Notes: generated by a model not told the origin, from the sequence alone. Shown: positions 25,108-39,740, counted from the first letter of the stretch. The stretch is 64,000 bases of DNA from Pipra filicauda (GCF_003945595.2 NW_024104311.1:186001-250000), one strand, 5' to 3'. Made by a program: numbers and translations.

Positions 25108-27291
25108 CTGGGGGTTAAAGATGAAAAAGGTAAACACAGCAACGGCAAGGATAATACCTACCTGATACACAGACCCTTCTCATGGTAACCTGGATTTGTT
25201 CCTCACTATCCCATTGCTGTATGGTAGCATTTGTTTCACTGAAGACAAAACTGTAACTTTACAGCAAATGTACAAGTATTTCTTTTACCATTATTTCTCT
25301 GGGCATGTTTTGCCCTTGAAATCAGGGTTGAACTTGTGGGAACAGGGAGAGCACTGTGATTCATATAGCCTTTCACTAGATCCCCAAGCACATGCACAAG
25401 CACATGTAACACACATATACCCAACTAAATCCTGCAATGCCCTATGAAAAGGACAGAGCATGAGAACAACACTGTTTTGGCCAGCCTCTGGCATTTCTGT
25501 AGCACTGAATCTACTGTCCCAGGGCCAGGAATCACACACTTGAGGCAAAGACCTTTCCATACAGAAAATAAAACATTTCTCATAGTACCTCAAGGTGCAC
25601 ATTCCATTTTTGGGACCATAGGTGTGAGAGGGAAGGTAAGCCTATATCTTGCATCTATGACTCTAGACTTTGTTTCAGTAAGTGGATTGACTTTATTCAG
25701 TTGCAAATGGCAGTTAGTGGAGACCTGCAAACTAAAGTGAGTTAGGAATTCCTCTGGAAATGGAACCTCAAAGGTGAGGTATCCCAAAGGCTGCTTTGAA
25801 GCCTGGCTCTAGGCTGCACCTCTGAGATGCAGTGAGGAACTGAAAACGTCACCCTGTGCTTAGCTAAACCACAAGGGCTTAAAAAGAGAAATAACTAAAA
25901 CACATCCAATTAAAACACATCCACCAAACAATTAAAGCTTCAGATAAGTTTAACAGCAGAACACAATGACATTTCCCAGCCATCAGTTATGTTTGGCAAA
26001 GGGTTAAATGAAATTCAGACATAATGCCCAAATTCTGTTCATATTTTATGAACGCTTTGTTTATGTTTAGCTGACTTTTGCTCCCTACTTTGATGGGTTA
26101 AGGTCGAATCAGACCTTCCTATTGCCCAAATCCTTCTAACTTCAGTTGGCAGTAAAATGATGTAGCAAACAGATCAACATCTCCGAAAATAAGCCCCATA
26201 AACTTCCCTAAGCTTGGAAGTTTAATAGCAGAAATAAAAAGCAGTGGCATTACCTTGAACATCTTTGCAAAAACCCCAGTAGACACTTGATTTTTCAATC
26301 TATATTGGTGCTTTCCCACAATCTCTTTTTGGTTGGGTAGAAAAAACCATTGCCAACCCCAGGGAGAACATACAAGGCATGATTGCTTCCTATTTTCACT
26401 TAAAAGGGAATTTGTTTAGCTTTAACTCACATAAAACATTCATTATCTTTCTTCTCTTGAGAGAGATTCCTCTTTACGCTGCCAGGCTGACTAACCCAGA
26501 CCCATCAGCAGTGCTACAATGCCATGGGTGCCAGGGAAAAAGGTCAGGAGCAAGAGCCAGGACTGGGGGTTGGAGCAGAGGGCACATCAGCAGCACTCAC
26601 AGGTGCTAGGAAGGAAGCAGACGTCCTGAAAGAAGAGCAGGAGCCCAAATTCCTCTCTCATTTCCCAGAAAATTTCAGAAGAAAAGACTGGTGAGCAATG
26701 CCCTGACAGGAGAAGGTTGCAAGAGTGCACTGACAACCTCCTTTTTCCAGGCTATAACCAAGAAGACAGCCAGGCTGCCACATAGGTGACAGACATCTGG
26801 CAGGTACAGGCTAGAGAAACCACAGCACGCAGGGTTTCCCAAATATCACCATCCTAGAAGAGCACCACCCAAAACTAAACATGCAGTGGAGTAGTACTGC
26901 AACCTCACTTTTCTACCATCCAGTCCAAGGGAGACACTGAGACTCGAGTGCTGCTAATCTCCTACTTACCTGAAAGAGATGGAGGGAGGGTGGTAACTGG
27001 GGATATAAGTAGGATTAAAGTAAAATCATATCTGTCTCATCCTTATTCAGGTTATTCATTGTAACCTGCAAGTTAAACTGTACTCCTGAGGGTTGCATGG
27101 ATGAATTGTAGGCAAAGTAAAGGAATAAAACATTGAACACGGCACTGTACCCCCTGCACAAGCAAGGATGTAAGAGTATAAGCAATGCAGCCTCCCACAA
27201 ACCCAAAGTGCTCGGCTGTACAGCACTGCAAGCAGTTGAAGACTCTTGATGGATACACATTTTCCCTCCTGATTTCAAGGAGACTACCTAC

Positions 27292-27495
27292 ATCATCAGG
27301 ATCCTCGAGTTCCTCTGCTTCTTGCTCAGGACTGCTCCTTCCTTCCCTCCATTTTCCATTAGCAGAGCTGAATTTGTACAGGTTACCACCATGAAAACTT
27401 TCCTTTCCTTTCAATGAGGCCCAGCGAGAGCCCTGAGAGCTCCAGTTATGGCCACTGTACAGTTTAGGAGACTTGGGAAGCCACTTAATAGAGTC
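27292..27495 (-). CDS. Exon-like block A, acidic linker upstream of PDZ exons
   Basis: Sixty-eight open codons, phase 0-0. Begins DSIKWLPKSPKLYSGHN, has a Ser/Gly/Trp-rich middle (SSQGSRWASLKG) and ends in an acidic run (SPEQEAEELEDPDD). The acceptor follows a long pyrimidine tract ending CCCCTCAG, and the donor is GAT|GTAGGT. I do not recognise a domain. An acidic, low-complexity linker between LRR and PDZ1 is also present in Scribble, so its position fits, but I see no firm alignment. It would be the first block downstream of LRRC1 in this unit. Confidence 0.6.
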
Positions 27496-30400
27496 CTGAG
27501 GGGAAGATGACAAAAAAAAAAAAAAGACAAAAAGGCAATGAATAGATTTTAAGAAAGTGATTGAAGTGTGTAAGTGCAGAAACTGTCTGGCAAGTTCTGC
27601 TAGGCATTTTTGTATCTTGTAAATATTGGATTTCCCGTTTTTACCTTGAGAGGTACCTTCAGTCCCAGAGAGACACTTTGCCAGTTAATGGGCAATGCTG
27701 GTGATACAAAGAGCAAGCAAAGGCTGCTGAAAATAATGGAAGCCTTTAGGGGCTTACATGAGCATGGAACCAAGCCTACTTTCAGAATCGTAAAGAAGAA
27801 TTAATGATCAACAACAGTCTTCAATAAAGTGTACTATTAAGAAAACAAACAAGAGCACTTAGACCTTTAGTGGCCATCTTGTCTCATGACCTAAGTTAAA
27901 AAAACCTAGTAAGTCACTCCCCTCTTCATTATTCATTAAATAAAATGTTTCATTTTTTTAATGGTCCCAATAGAAAGTACAGCACTGAATTGATCTTTCA
28001 AGATTGCTGATTTTCAAAGTGATTGTAGTCCAGTAATCCCCAAACATCCATTACTTATTTACATCCAAAATACTTCACCTCTCTCACTCACACACAAAAG
28101 TTCATACATGACAAGTTGTGCCAAGGTTGTCTATGTACCTTAATTTCATTGAACTTCAGAAGCCATTTTTCAAACTAACCTTTATCTTTCTTTTAAGCTT
28201 TCTTTTAATCTCACCTCTACATTTTCTTACAGTGATACAAATCCAGTAGCAGAAAGCAGCCTCATGTCATATAAATATACGGCACATTAAGGCACGTGCT
28301 CCAACAAGAAAGAGAGATGGAGAACACAAACTAACAAAAACAATTATCAACAAGCTTATGGTGGGGCTATCAGCAGCACACAGTGACCTTCACATTGTTT
28401 AAACAGATATTTGATTCATATTTAACAATTCTTTAAGTTCCCATTTTCCTTTTTAAATGAAGAATGGTTATGTTCACACACATACACAAACACAGATTTC
28501 TCACTGCTACCAGCAACCCAGATGTCACAATCTGTATAAGATCTAAGGTTGATAAAGACAGGGAGGCAGGACAAGGCATCTTATGCTGGACATACTGATT
28601 CATCTTCAGGTGCCAAAGGAGCTCCCCTTGGGATTCTTAATTTCCTTTTGGTTTTAGCATGGCTGAAAAGACTAAGGAATGCACAAGGACAATATCTCAG
28701 TATCTCACTGGAAAACATTGTAGACCTTTCTGTGAGTCTTGAAAAGACTTTGTTAACCTCAACAAAGGATTATTTGGATTGTACAAGGAAGGTATGATTG
28801 GCCTCTGCAGGAAATTTGCTGTTAAACCATATTTTGAACTGCACTGACACTCAGTGACACTGCTATTTGCCAATAATAGCCCATATTTCTGGTTATTCTA
28901 AACCACATTGCTCAGAACACTAGACCTGATTGCCAATTTAGTTGATCAATGCAAAAGCAGCACAATCAATCACGACACAGCAGTAGATTGCATTTCTCCT
29001 GACTATTCAAAATGCGAGGCAGGATCCTGGTATTTCTTTACACTTGTCTTGAATAAGGAAACAGAAACTTTGCTTTCTGTGAATATTAACTAGGTGAATA
29101 GCAATTCTAATCAGACAGGTAAACAGCACACTAGGTGAAATTGTTTGCTAGTGGTCTGGTCTGTTTTATTTCAGAATAGCTAATGTGACACCTCCTAGTG
29201 TTCAGGGTACTTTCAGAGACACTTTAAATCCTTGTCAACTTTTAAGCTCATTAGGAAGTCATAAAGCAATTTCACCCTAAAAATAAATATGGGTACAGTG
29301 AAGCATTTAACTTCTTCCAAGGAAATATCTCATCTTTGTTTGACCCTGGTCCCTAATTCTAAACAACAGCTTCTCAAACCCAGCATGCCAAATTCTGTAA
29401 GACCAGGCTATTCTTTCAAAGTGACAGACAGAGATTTTTAATTAAACTAAATGCTGTCAATCACTTCATCATTTTAGGCATGCATTCAACTGCAGTGGTA
29501 GCCTCCTGTATGCATGAGGAGCAAGGTGATGAGCATCAGTAAATTTTACATCCCTATGTCCCTTGCAGCTCAGCTGGGAATATAGAGTTACAGGGCACTC
29601 CTGCTCTCTGTCTTCTCCTATGGCACAGGATGCTTTTCCTCATGCTGACATAAAGCTGTAAGGAAAATTCAGTACCTGTTCAACACCTTCTGTAACCTGA
29701 GAGATTTTTACTACTTCAAAGTAAAATAGAAACAAAAGGACAATTCCAGGAAAGAACTCTTCACTTTTTCACTAGGTCTATACAGTACCATGGCCTTATC
29801 TTTATGAGAGTAGTTTCACAGTTTGGTTATAGCAACGGCAAAAGATGGAACAAGACAACCAGAAAGTCTTTTAGCCTGTGCTTCCACATGAGAGTTATAC
29901 TTTCATGAAATAAAATGGAGAAACAATGCCAATGAATGCTGGTGCTGGGAGCACTGGCTACCATTACTTTGAAAACAAATCTTAATCCTCAATCTTTTTT
30001 ACAACTTGATACTTTTTGATGAAAGAAAAGGGTGAGGGGGTAGAAATAGGAAGATAGTGAACTTTTAATCCAGCGTTCAATAGCAATATAAGGTAAGGAA
30101 CAGAGAAATCCAGAGATGCTGGAATGCCACTGCCAGGGTGTTATGGTGCCCAGCTTTTTCATCTTTTTGGACAAAGCCAAGAGTAGCCAAGGTGCTACGC
30201 AGTGCTGCAACGTCTTAGCAAGGCTAGTCGTGTGTAGTTTGCCTCAAGGAAGAGATGGAAGGTACAGCCCTGTTTGCTGTTCTTTAAGGCAAAGTAACCC
30301 CTCAATTTGTTTTTTTTACTGGATTTTGTTTTCCCTCCCAAAAATAAAACTAACTCCCTACTCTGATGTATTAAAGAAAATTGCTTTAAATGGGCAACAA

Positions 30401-32597
30401 GCTTCCATCAGCCTTCAAGGTAGTTCAGCTAACAGACAGTAGATTTGTACTTCAAAAATAAAACTATCTTAAAAAACTTCCAGTAATTTATTAGCTCATT
30501 CTCATTATATTAGATACTATAGGACCATGCTTTTAGACAAGAGGTTACTGGCAAATACCCTAATATGAAGAAAGAAAAATCAGCTCTCCTTGCAGAAATT
30601 TACAGATTATTGGTCTTCTTCCTGCCCAGGTAAGTTTGGAAGTTCTTTCTTGTGTTTCATATGTGGGGAAGCTAAGACCCAAAAAGATGAAAAACATCAT
30701 TGTTTTAAGTCATTAGTATCAAACACAGAGTGAGATGCACATAGATTTACGTTCTCTTAATAACTGGAACAAAACAAAAAGGCAAATTCAGTATTTATGA
30801 CTTTAAGCTTCTCATAGGTATGTAGGCTGTGTAACACTGATGTTTTTGTAAATGCAGAAGTGTTTGGAGAGAGAAAATATTTATCAGTCTAGAAGTTATG
30901 TTCCATGGAAACACATTGTCTTCTCCCTTCATGGTTAACAATCTTAACTGATTGGTAATAGATCATTTTGCTTCAATGTTTCAGCAGCAAGTCAGGTGGG
31001 CTCCCTTTTGCCTTCTTTCAACATGTTTTTCATGTTTTAAAACGTAAATACTGCTTTGTATCATACCCCTGTCCGTTCTCATAAAGTACAAGGTGTCTAT
31101 TCTGGTAAGATCTCACTAATAAATCTTCTACAGAATTAATTTCCTCCAGGCAACAAAGGTATGTAAATGCTATGTATCACCCTAAATCATTCTCATGAAT
31201 GAAAAAGAATCCTCAACACTAACAATAAAAGCCAAAACATGAAAGCCACCTACATCTCTGAAGTACCACACTGAAACCACACAATGACAATGAAACCCCC
31301 TGCTTATGGCCACCATCGGCAAGTAGAATCCAGTGCTTTCAGTTACAGAACACTTCAATGGTCATACACCTGCTACTACAACTCAACTCAAAGCCCCAAA
31401 CACACATTCTCACCTATTTTTCTGTTTAAAAGATGATCTGCTTAAATAGCTCAATTATGACAAAGAAAATGTCTTTAAAGATGCATTTCAAAGAACATAA
31501 ACACTCTCTTCCTTTTAAATACACTACACATAACACATTCTATTAATTCAAAATTATTTCAGATTCATTCCTTTTTTATAGTACAAAAGGCCATTTCTAA
31601 GAAAGCTTTGTGTAATTCGCATGAAACAAGAATGAAAGCTAAACAAAATGCTGCTGAAACAAAGGCATCCTTGAATATGTGTTTGCTGTAGGAGGGGCAA
31701 CAAAGCTGCCTGAACAGATAATGGAAGCAAGCCTTATATGGGGAAACCTTGCTAGCGTAAATACATGACAATGTCAAACTTAGATGTTCAAGTACTGAGT
31801 AGCCAGATAAGATTTTTTTAATTTCCTGGAAACACCATTAAAAAAAATTGCTGTACATTGTCCTAAAAACATCCACTATGCAAATTCTATTTAGACTTGT
31901 AGTCTTCTCCCCTTCTGAAAGAAAAAAAAAATTCATCAGTAATATTCAAACAAACATTCTTTTTGTTAGTTAGTTTAGATTTTGTTTTGGTTTAAGTTGC
32001 TTAGTGGAAGTCCATGATGTCATCAATGAACTATTAATAAATTCATGTTTATAATCATGTAGTCATGTAGTGTCCTGTTCAATCTTCCAGAAATACGGGA
32101 CAATCATGTCTCCTATGAGCTACTTCAGACTGGTTTAAAGCAGCCAATTTATTTTAGGTTTGGGTAAAACTAGCAAGTTATTGGGAATGATCATAGAATC
32201 AGACTGCTTACAACAAGAGCACATCTCCATAACTTGCCCAAGTTTGCTTCAAAAGAAGATAGTTTTAGCCCAATACAAAACTAACTTCACTCTTCAAAGT
32301 CCTGTCCCTGCATTATACTGAATCTGAATATAATCTGAAATCCAACCTGCTGATGTTTTAGTGGTATTTGGAAGATGTGTGCATCTGTGGATTTTGGGGA
32401 AAGTTACCACAGTCAGTACTCGTTGCTAACATTTTGGGTTTGGATGTTACCACACCTCCAGAGATTTCAGTCAAGACAACATTCTCCAGCAACAGATGAG
32501 CACATTATAGAAAAAGTGTCAAAGGTTACTGGACATCAGGTGTCCACTTCCTGGTACTAATGCCAAGAGAGATTTGCTAAAACTCTTCTCTGAAACA

Positions 32598-32665
32598 TCA
32601 CTGAGGAGCCACAGAGTTCTTCCCACGGACAATATTGATGCTGTACTTCTCAGAGACGACTTCTC
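32598..32665 (-). other. Possible small alternative terminal exon
   Basis: After a good acceptor (GTTTATCTTTGTACAG), a frame starting two bases in reads EVVSEKYSINIVRGKNSVAPQ and TGA. A minus-strand AATAAA lies about 450 nt further on, near 32,147-32,152. It would need a preceding exon ending after one codon base; LRRC1's exon at 41,177 ends that way. A second frame is also open here, and no domain is recognised, so this may be chance. Confidence 0.22.
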
Positions 32666-35009
32666 CTGTACAAAGATAAACTACTTTCTTAAGATCTCGG
32701 TGTTAATAGACTAAAAACATCAGTGTTAAGAGGCAAAATACCCTGAACAACTTATAAATTCAAAAACAGACTGCCATGAACCCATGCTCCTGAAGTTAGT
32801 ACACAGTCCAGCTCCAGTCACTGAGGTCCTTCCTCAAAGCCCTCTGCTCTGGCAGAGCCCATGACTGACCAATTGTTTGCCACAAGAACCATGCACGTGG
32901 CAATAAAACAAATAGTGTCTCCAACATCCACCAGAAAAGGAAATAAGACAGTTCCTGCAAAGCAGCCCACAGAGGCATCCTCAAACCAGGCATGTGCTCT
33001 TCCACTTTGGGGTGGAAAAAAAAATCACATTTTTCATTCAGCTGGTGGAATACTGATTATATTCCTGACTTTAGCATGAAAGAGCAAGGCACTGGCCCTT
33101 TGAAAATTTCACAATTGGTTCAGAAGGAAGGGAACACCCAAAACTATTACTTATAGTCAAGACCAGTCGGTTTTTGTCATATTCTCTGATAGCAATCCAA
33201 GCGCTGAAACATATTTATGCATTTGATGGAAACTGAAGAGGGGAAACACTCATATCAAGTCAATTGAAAAAGTAATTTTATTTTTGGAGTCAAGGCAAAG
33301 AATGGCAGTGAATTCTCCATTAACAAAAGACATTTACATTTACCTGGGTAGGATCAACTGATATACTAAAAATACACTTTTTAAAAAAATCAAATTCCTG
33401 CTGTCACTACTCTCCTCTTAAAAGCTGAAATCATGAGCAGCCAGTAGCTAATCATCAAAAAAAATGTTCACTCAGCACCAGTAAATTTCTAGTGCTAGAC
33501 AAAAAGCAGGCTAAGCAGGATACAAAAAAGTTACTTGCTGGAAAGGAGAGCATTATGCAAGTTTCCAATATGCACTTTCCTATAATATGCCATTTATAAA
33601 AAATATGGAATTTGAGCCAGAAAAATAATCTTAACACATAAATTATATGGAAGCTGTGAGAAAAGCCTGGAGCAACACAGAGGGGATGGAAAAATCCATT
33701 GCTACACTAACAATGGTAGCACAAGAGTGCTTTTTTTTTCTCCCCTATTCTTTCAAGACTATGGAATTGTGACTTTCAATAAAGAGAACTTGCATGCAGT
33801 AAATGACAGGTTAATATTAAATCTACTCCACCACTACGGTCAGTTGATTTTCCCTGGTTACCTGTTTATAGCTAATAAAACAGGATGCAAATTTTGCCTT
33901 TCCTTGTATTAAATCCACCTCCCAAAAGACTTACAAAGGGAAGTGGAAAAAGTTCATAGAGAAAAAAGTCAGTCATGCTTACAAAATCATATTCACTACT
34001 CAAGCTCCTCACAGCATCAGCAAAAGAAAAAAGCCAAACAGAGACTAGGGAGGGCTCATGCTTTCAATGACACATGCTGCTTCATCAGAATATCATCAGT
34101 TTTTTCTGGTTATAAAACACAATTAAAACTGCCTGAAGCGTTATCAACACTGTTGGGAAGAGAAGCATACCTAAACCACTTCATAAAATGGCACACACAT
34201 GGACCAGTCAAGAGATCAGAGGGACTTCTGGGGTCTCAGCTGCTGGAGGTTTGATCAAGCAGAATGACATGCAAGTCACTCTGAACCAGCATTAGGGGGA
34301 GAGAGGGTGGACATTTGCCACTGTTTGCACAGCAAGTCTCCAAACATCTTTTCAGCCCTGAAGCACAAATGACACTTCAACTGCTATTATCCCACAACAC
34401 CAGCAGCTGTTGCCATACCTCAAGGATTCACTAGGCGGGAAATTACACTTATTGCTAGACTCAAACACTGCACTACATTTATACACTGCTGAACTACCTG
34501 CAGCAGGGCAAAATCTTTAATTGTCTCACCCAAGAAACATTAAAAAAAGACATTAACGACATACAGTGCTACACAGTGTTAGTGTAGAAGACTGAAAAAT
34601 ACACCTCTCCTCTTTTAACTCTCCCCAGATACTGACTGAAAAAAAACAATGAAAATCCAGACTTCCATTGCACAGATTCACAAAGTGAAGACAGATGGCA
34701 GTGAAAAGCAAGGAACACCAACACTCCTTCAGGGATTGCAGCTGGATGGTCTGATGATGGACTACAGCTCCAATAACCTCTCATTAGGCAATTACTGGAT
34801 TCTAGTCTGAGCTCCTTTTATTTTCTTTTACAAATGAATGGATGCAAACACTTTCAATAAGCAATTCATACCACCCACCTTTGGCTGAGATGACAATACC
34901 AGCACTCCTGGGTGCAGGAGTGTGAAACTGTCCCAAATGAAGGCAACAAGCCTGGTTCACCCATTTTTCTACAGCCAGAGAAAGCACAACAAATATTCCT
35001 CTCACTATT

Positions 35010-35092
35010 AACAACAAAAACAAAACAAACAAAAACCCAAAGGAAAAACACAACAAAACCCCCAAACAAACAAAATAAACATATAAAAAAAA
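35010..35092 (+). repeat. (CAAAA)n-like low-complexity tract
   Basis: A/C-only stretch (ACAACAAAAACAAAACAAAC and onward) in the region downstream of the LRRC1 stop. ORFs predicted across it are low-complexity artefacts. Confidence 0.85.
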
Positions 35093-36454
35093 ATTGACTG
35101 CTGACCAGTTACTTCATGCCAAAGCAGATGCAGCAAACCTGTCTTCTGGTAGGTTTGTGGGCTGCAGCACAGTCTCCACAAGCCTGCTGGAATGTATAAA
35201 AAGCAACTGCCGAGCAACCAAGCACCTATCACAGAGTTATAACAAGATTTACGTCTTGTTCTGCCTGTAGCAGGAGGGAGTAGGTGCACAGGGGCAGTTA
35301 ATTATTTTCATCTGGTGGCATGTCAGGCAAGGCCCAAACCCAGGCTTTACACATTCATCTTGCTGATGGAGCAGACACTAAAAACAAAACAAACCACAGC
35401 TTCCAAATGAAAAATTGGCATCACAGAGTCTTGCTGCCTTTGGCTATTTTAGGAACTGTCTATTTTAGGAAAACTTTTCCATCTCAAATGGGTTTGTTGA
35501 GGTTTACTTGCACTCTGGGTACATTTTTAAACTTTTGTTGTGTCAATTCCATTAAGTACTTTAAAAAGAAAATTCTATCCAGGGTTGGAGTCAGCTGTAC
35601 CAAAAGCTCATTTTCTTTTTGGTTTTATTTTAACAGAGGCTTACCGAGAACAACCAGGAGAGCTCTGCCTTGGAAAGAATAAAACTGCACTACCCCTGAA
35701 CTGACCTAATACCTAAAAACCTGCAGCATCTCCCGCAAAGAAACCATGTTTTTAAGCTTAAATGAGGAATCTTTGGGATGAGAAATGAAAATTAACGTAT
35801 TGTGCCAGATTAGATTTAAACACTTGCAGATGGCTTGCAATACCTACCTGTTCAATATCAAAAAGAAAGCAGTGCCTTTTGTAAAAGCTTCAAATCAAAA
35901 TTTAAAAAGTTAAAGCAAAAAGTTATCACATATTGCAGGTATTAATTTGAAAACACAAGTTATTAGGACTTCCCTGATCTCTTCTTTTCCTATCTTCTCC
36001 CAAAAATCCTCATACAATTCACACTTTCTGGAAGAAACATTCAGCAGCAGAAGGGGTGTGGTTAGCCACTCATGAAGTGCCAGATATTTCATTTTGTTCA
36101 ATATGGGTTCATTGTATCATCTCACACCAAATATGTGAAATTTTTGCTGTGAACTCTGACTACTCAAGTCCCTGCACTGAACCAGTCAGTGGTCTTTGTC
36201 AGCTCATGGCACATACACAACCCAGAGACCCAACAATCTTTATCAGCCTTTTGCAAAACTGTTATTTACCGAATTCAGTTAATACTTACCTTTAGAAACA
36301 AACCAGAACCCACAGATTTAATAAGACCTTGAAATCAGCATTGGACCACTGGAAGTGCAACACAGCAACAATGATAGTAAATTCCAGTATTAATTGATAC
36401 TTTAATTGCTGTTTTAATGATACAATGAATCTACTGAAGCTTTCAAAGATTTTT

Positions 36455-36460
36455 TTTATT
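36455..36460 (-). terminator. LRRC1: Possible LRRC1 polyadenylation signal
   Basis: TTTATT on the plus strand reads AATAAA on the minus strand, about 1.03 kb past the LRRC1 stop. ATTAAA variants also occur nearby (around 36,316 and 36,374). It is the best hexamer I noticed in the first 1.2 kb of 3' UTR; actual use is unknown. Confidence 0.35.
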
Positions 36461-37489
36461 ATGGTTTTATATATTTTTATAAAACCACCAAAGCAGTTTA
36501 AAGAATCATGCTTTCTTGTGTAATACATAAAACTAGTTTCATACTGTGCTTCTGAAAGTCTATCGTGCTGTTTTTTAAGTTATTTTACAGATGGCACATT
36601 TGAAAAAAACAATGGAAGCATGAACTTCTAGTGACTGCAATGCAACACGGGATCCAAACCAAGATGTTTCATTACAACTAAGTTAAAGTGTGAGTGCATT
36701 ATGTAATAAACAATAGCAGTTTGGTCATTTAAATCTTAATTCTCTTTACAACAAAACTAACATTTGTGCTTCATGACCTAAGATTCCATAATATAAACAT
36801 AAAGTTCTCTGCTGTAAAATTCCCAAAGTCTGAAAAGAAAGACATATCTAAAGCAGGAGACCAAATCTACTCACTTTCCTCAAAAATTGTTATATTTAAG
36901 ACTAATATGACATACAAGACACAATAAGGCACAATGGGTGGTACAAACAAATGATACAGCTGTCCATGAAACTTGTTCTCTTCCACAAATACTAAAATAT
37001 GTACCGCTCAAGATAAATTTTCTCTTAAAAATGAAATACATCATCTTGTTATGAAAGTCCTATACAAAAATTTAAAATTTACACCATCTGAGCTGCCAAA
37101 AAAATAAAAAAGTGTATCAATTTCCCACAAAACTATATTTCTCACCAGCACATCCAGCCACTGGGAAGAAGATATCCCAGCACTCTGGAAAAGAAAAGCA
37201 TTATTTCCCCTGTGTTTAAGACAAAAATATTGTATTTTGCATACAGTAGTGTATTAAACTTTAAAAAGCCTAGGACTACTAAAATTACAATATTGATTTG
37301 GAAATTATTGGTTCACTGCCTGGATGAAATAAGGCACTTTCTTCCAGTGGGCCGCATTTTTCACGTGTATGGAGACGATGAATCAGGTTCTGGTTAAAAA
37401 CAAAAAGGGGCTCAGTGAGGTCCCAGAAGACGACAGGAACATTTCAACAGCAGGGGAAGACACAGGAGGCAAAACCTGGAGATGAAACT

Positions 37490-37648
<159 letters not shown>

Positions 37649-39049
37649 CTAAAAATAAACAGTGCAATAAGTGGTTTTGCCTTCGTCTCTTTGCAAAAAC
37701 AACATACACTTTCAAGGCTTCAGCATTCACATACCAAATATTAGGTATCTTTCTTTTTCTTTTTTATCCCCCCTTTTCCTTTTCAAACTATGATGTTCTG
37801 TGCTGAATATGCCTTTCATAGCTGCTTGTTTATGAAGATAGTGAAAGAGGTTTTAAGAACTGTCTAGAAGCAAATTTTTTCCTCTTTTGGCCTACTAATC
37901 TGAAAGCCACTCAAGTGAAGTACAATTACAAGTTATGAAGTGAAGATTCTTTCATAAATGTAGTTGGGGATTTTTTTTTCTCCCAAAAGCATGTAAGTGA
38001 TTTAAGATCACATTTCAAATAGAAAACATTCATCTGATTTTGAAAGAATCCCACAAGAGCATCAAATACATGTTTGTGTGAGGTTTTGTATGTCTTCCAG
38101 CCCCACCACACAGTTTGGTTCTCTTGTCAATTGAGAACAAGCGTCCTGAGAGGATGAAGAGGGAGTATTTCTCTCCCCTCTTAAGACACAAGAATGTCTA
38201 ACATCATTGTGCTGAAACCTTTACAAGGAAAACAAAATTTACAAAAACTGCAGTTAGCATCCAGGTTGGAGACCAACAGAACACCACAAATATAAAATAC
38301 GTATAATAAACGTATACATGCAGTTACTTTTTAGTGGCATACATGTAAACTGTGCACATTATGGATGAACTGATGACCCATAAATGGATGCTTTAGTCAA
38401 GACTGCTTTGGAAATCTGCCCTTCCTTCTCCCCAGTATGATCATAAACCCTTTTTTCCCCTAAAAAGGTCCTTGCCTCAGATCAGGCTGTAATACCATGA
38501 CTGAAAGCAGTTGACTTTAACACAGGAGCCCTCGCTACTGTATGGACATTCTCAGGTTGGCACAGTTTTTAAGCAGCATTATTCTGAACTCGCTTATTAG
38601 TCAGTCTACGAACGATGCTTGTTAAGAGACATCTAGTTTCTGCTGCTTTGGAGTAAGCAACTACCTTATTTGTTCATTTACCTTACTAACTAGAAGTTTT
38701 TATAGTCACTTTTTAAAGTAAAACAATCCATACAGTGCCCTGAAGTATCTCAAGCTGAGATCTAATGAGGATCACCAGCAACTTTTTAGAGCATCAGAGA
38801 AGTAAACTGGAAACGTGATTGAAGAAGTCTTATTCTTTACAAAGAGTTATAATTGTTAATAGAAGTTAGTAAAACTACAGATCACGTTGCATTTTGATCT
38901 TCAGGACATGCAGAGTCCAACTTAATGGAGAGGTCTTATAAGTACAGTGACAGATGTTCCCACATCCTTTGTTTAAGTGGGAAACTAATGAGCAACATTT
39001 TTTCTGTTTATGGACACACTGGTTGTTTCATGGCAAATGGTGGAGTTCA

Positions 39050-39090
39050 GAAAAAAAAAAAAAAGAAAGAAAGAGAGCAAGAAAGATAGG
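39050..39090 (+). repeat. Poly-A/GAAA microsatellite
   Basis: Fourteen A residues followed by GAAAGAAAGAGAGCAAGAAAG, in the intron between the LRRC1 exons at 41,177 and 39,640. Confidence 0.8.
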
Positions 39091-39380
39091 AAATAGAAAT
39101 CAGAGAGACAAACGATGGCAAACTTAATGGAGACACATGCCAGAGTGCTGGAATGTTAAATTAGACCCTAAATACTTTAAGGCAGTAAAGCTTCAAAGAT
39201 GCAGAGAAAGATCCTATCTTCTTTCTGCAAAGAAAACATCCTGAGCAGACAGAGGAAAACAAAGCAAAACAAAGACTGCCCTGCATCAGAATATAAAAGC
39301 TATATTCAAAGCAGAAAAGAAAAAAGGCATTTAAAGTCAATATAAAAAGTTTCAGCAGTCAACATGAAGAGTTTCTGCTA

Positions 39381-39740
<360 letters not shown>

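Larger units (their letters stand above)
7388..27495 (-). other. Candidate PDZ-bearing transcription unit between LRRC1 and MLIP
   Basis: A run of exon-like blocks on the LRRC1 strand: 27,495-27,292, 25,107-24,871, 23,617-23,528, 22,850-22,773, 21,049-20,954 and 7,535-7,388. A weak extra one lies at 14,509-14,450. Each internal block has an acceptor, an open frame and a donor, and each is phase 0 at both ends. That is unlikely for unrelated chance ORFs. The third and fourth encode the first half of a Scribble PDZ1-like domain. LRRC1's penultimate exon also ends in phase 0, so a longer LRRC1 isoform is possible. A separate gene or a decaying relic are alternatives. Several exons, including the second half of the PDZ domain, have not been found. 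Confidence 0.6.
27496..37489. other. LRRC1 3' UTR and region between LRRC1 and the PDZ unit
   Basis: The first kilobase below 37,490 is probably LRRC1 3' UTR. Beyond it I see only the weak terminal-exon candidate at 32,598-32,665, an isolated perfect donor (CTAAAG|GTAAGT) near 36,290 without a good exon, and the A/C-rich tract near 35,050. If LRRC1 splices on to the PDZ exons, further linker exons may be hidden here. Confidence 0.55.

Noticed and set aside
26970..26990. Perfect-looking minus-strand TTTCAG|GTAAGT
   Set aside because: The same bases look like both an acceptor and a donor. The downstream frame closes after 18 codons and no upstream exon is evident.
36292..36330. Minus-strand donor CTAAAG|GTAAGT with short frame LIKSVGSGLFLK
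   Set aside because: The acceptor is poor, the exon would be only 38 nt, and it sits in the LRRC1 3' UTR region.
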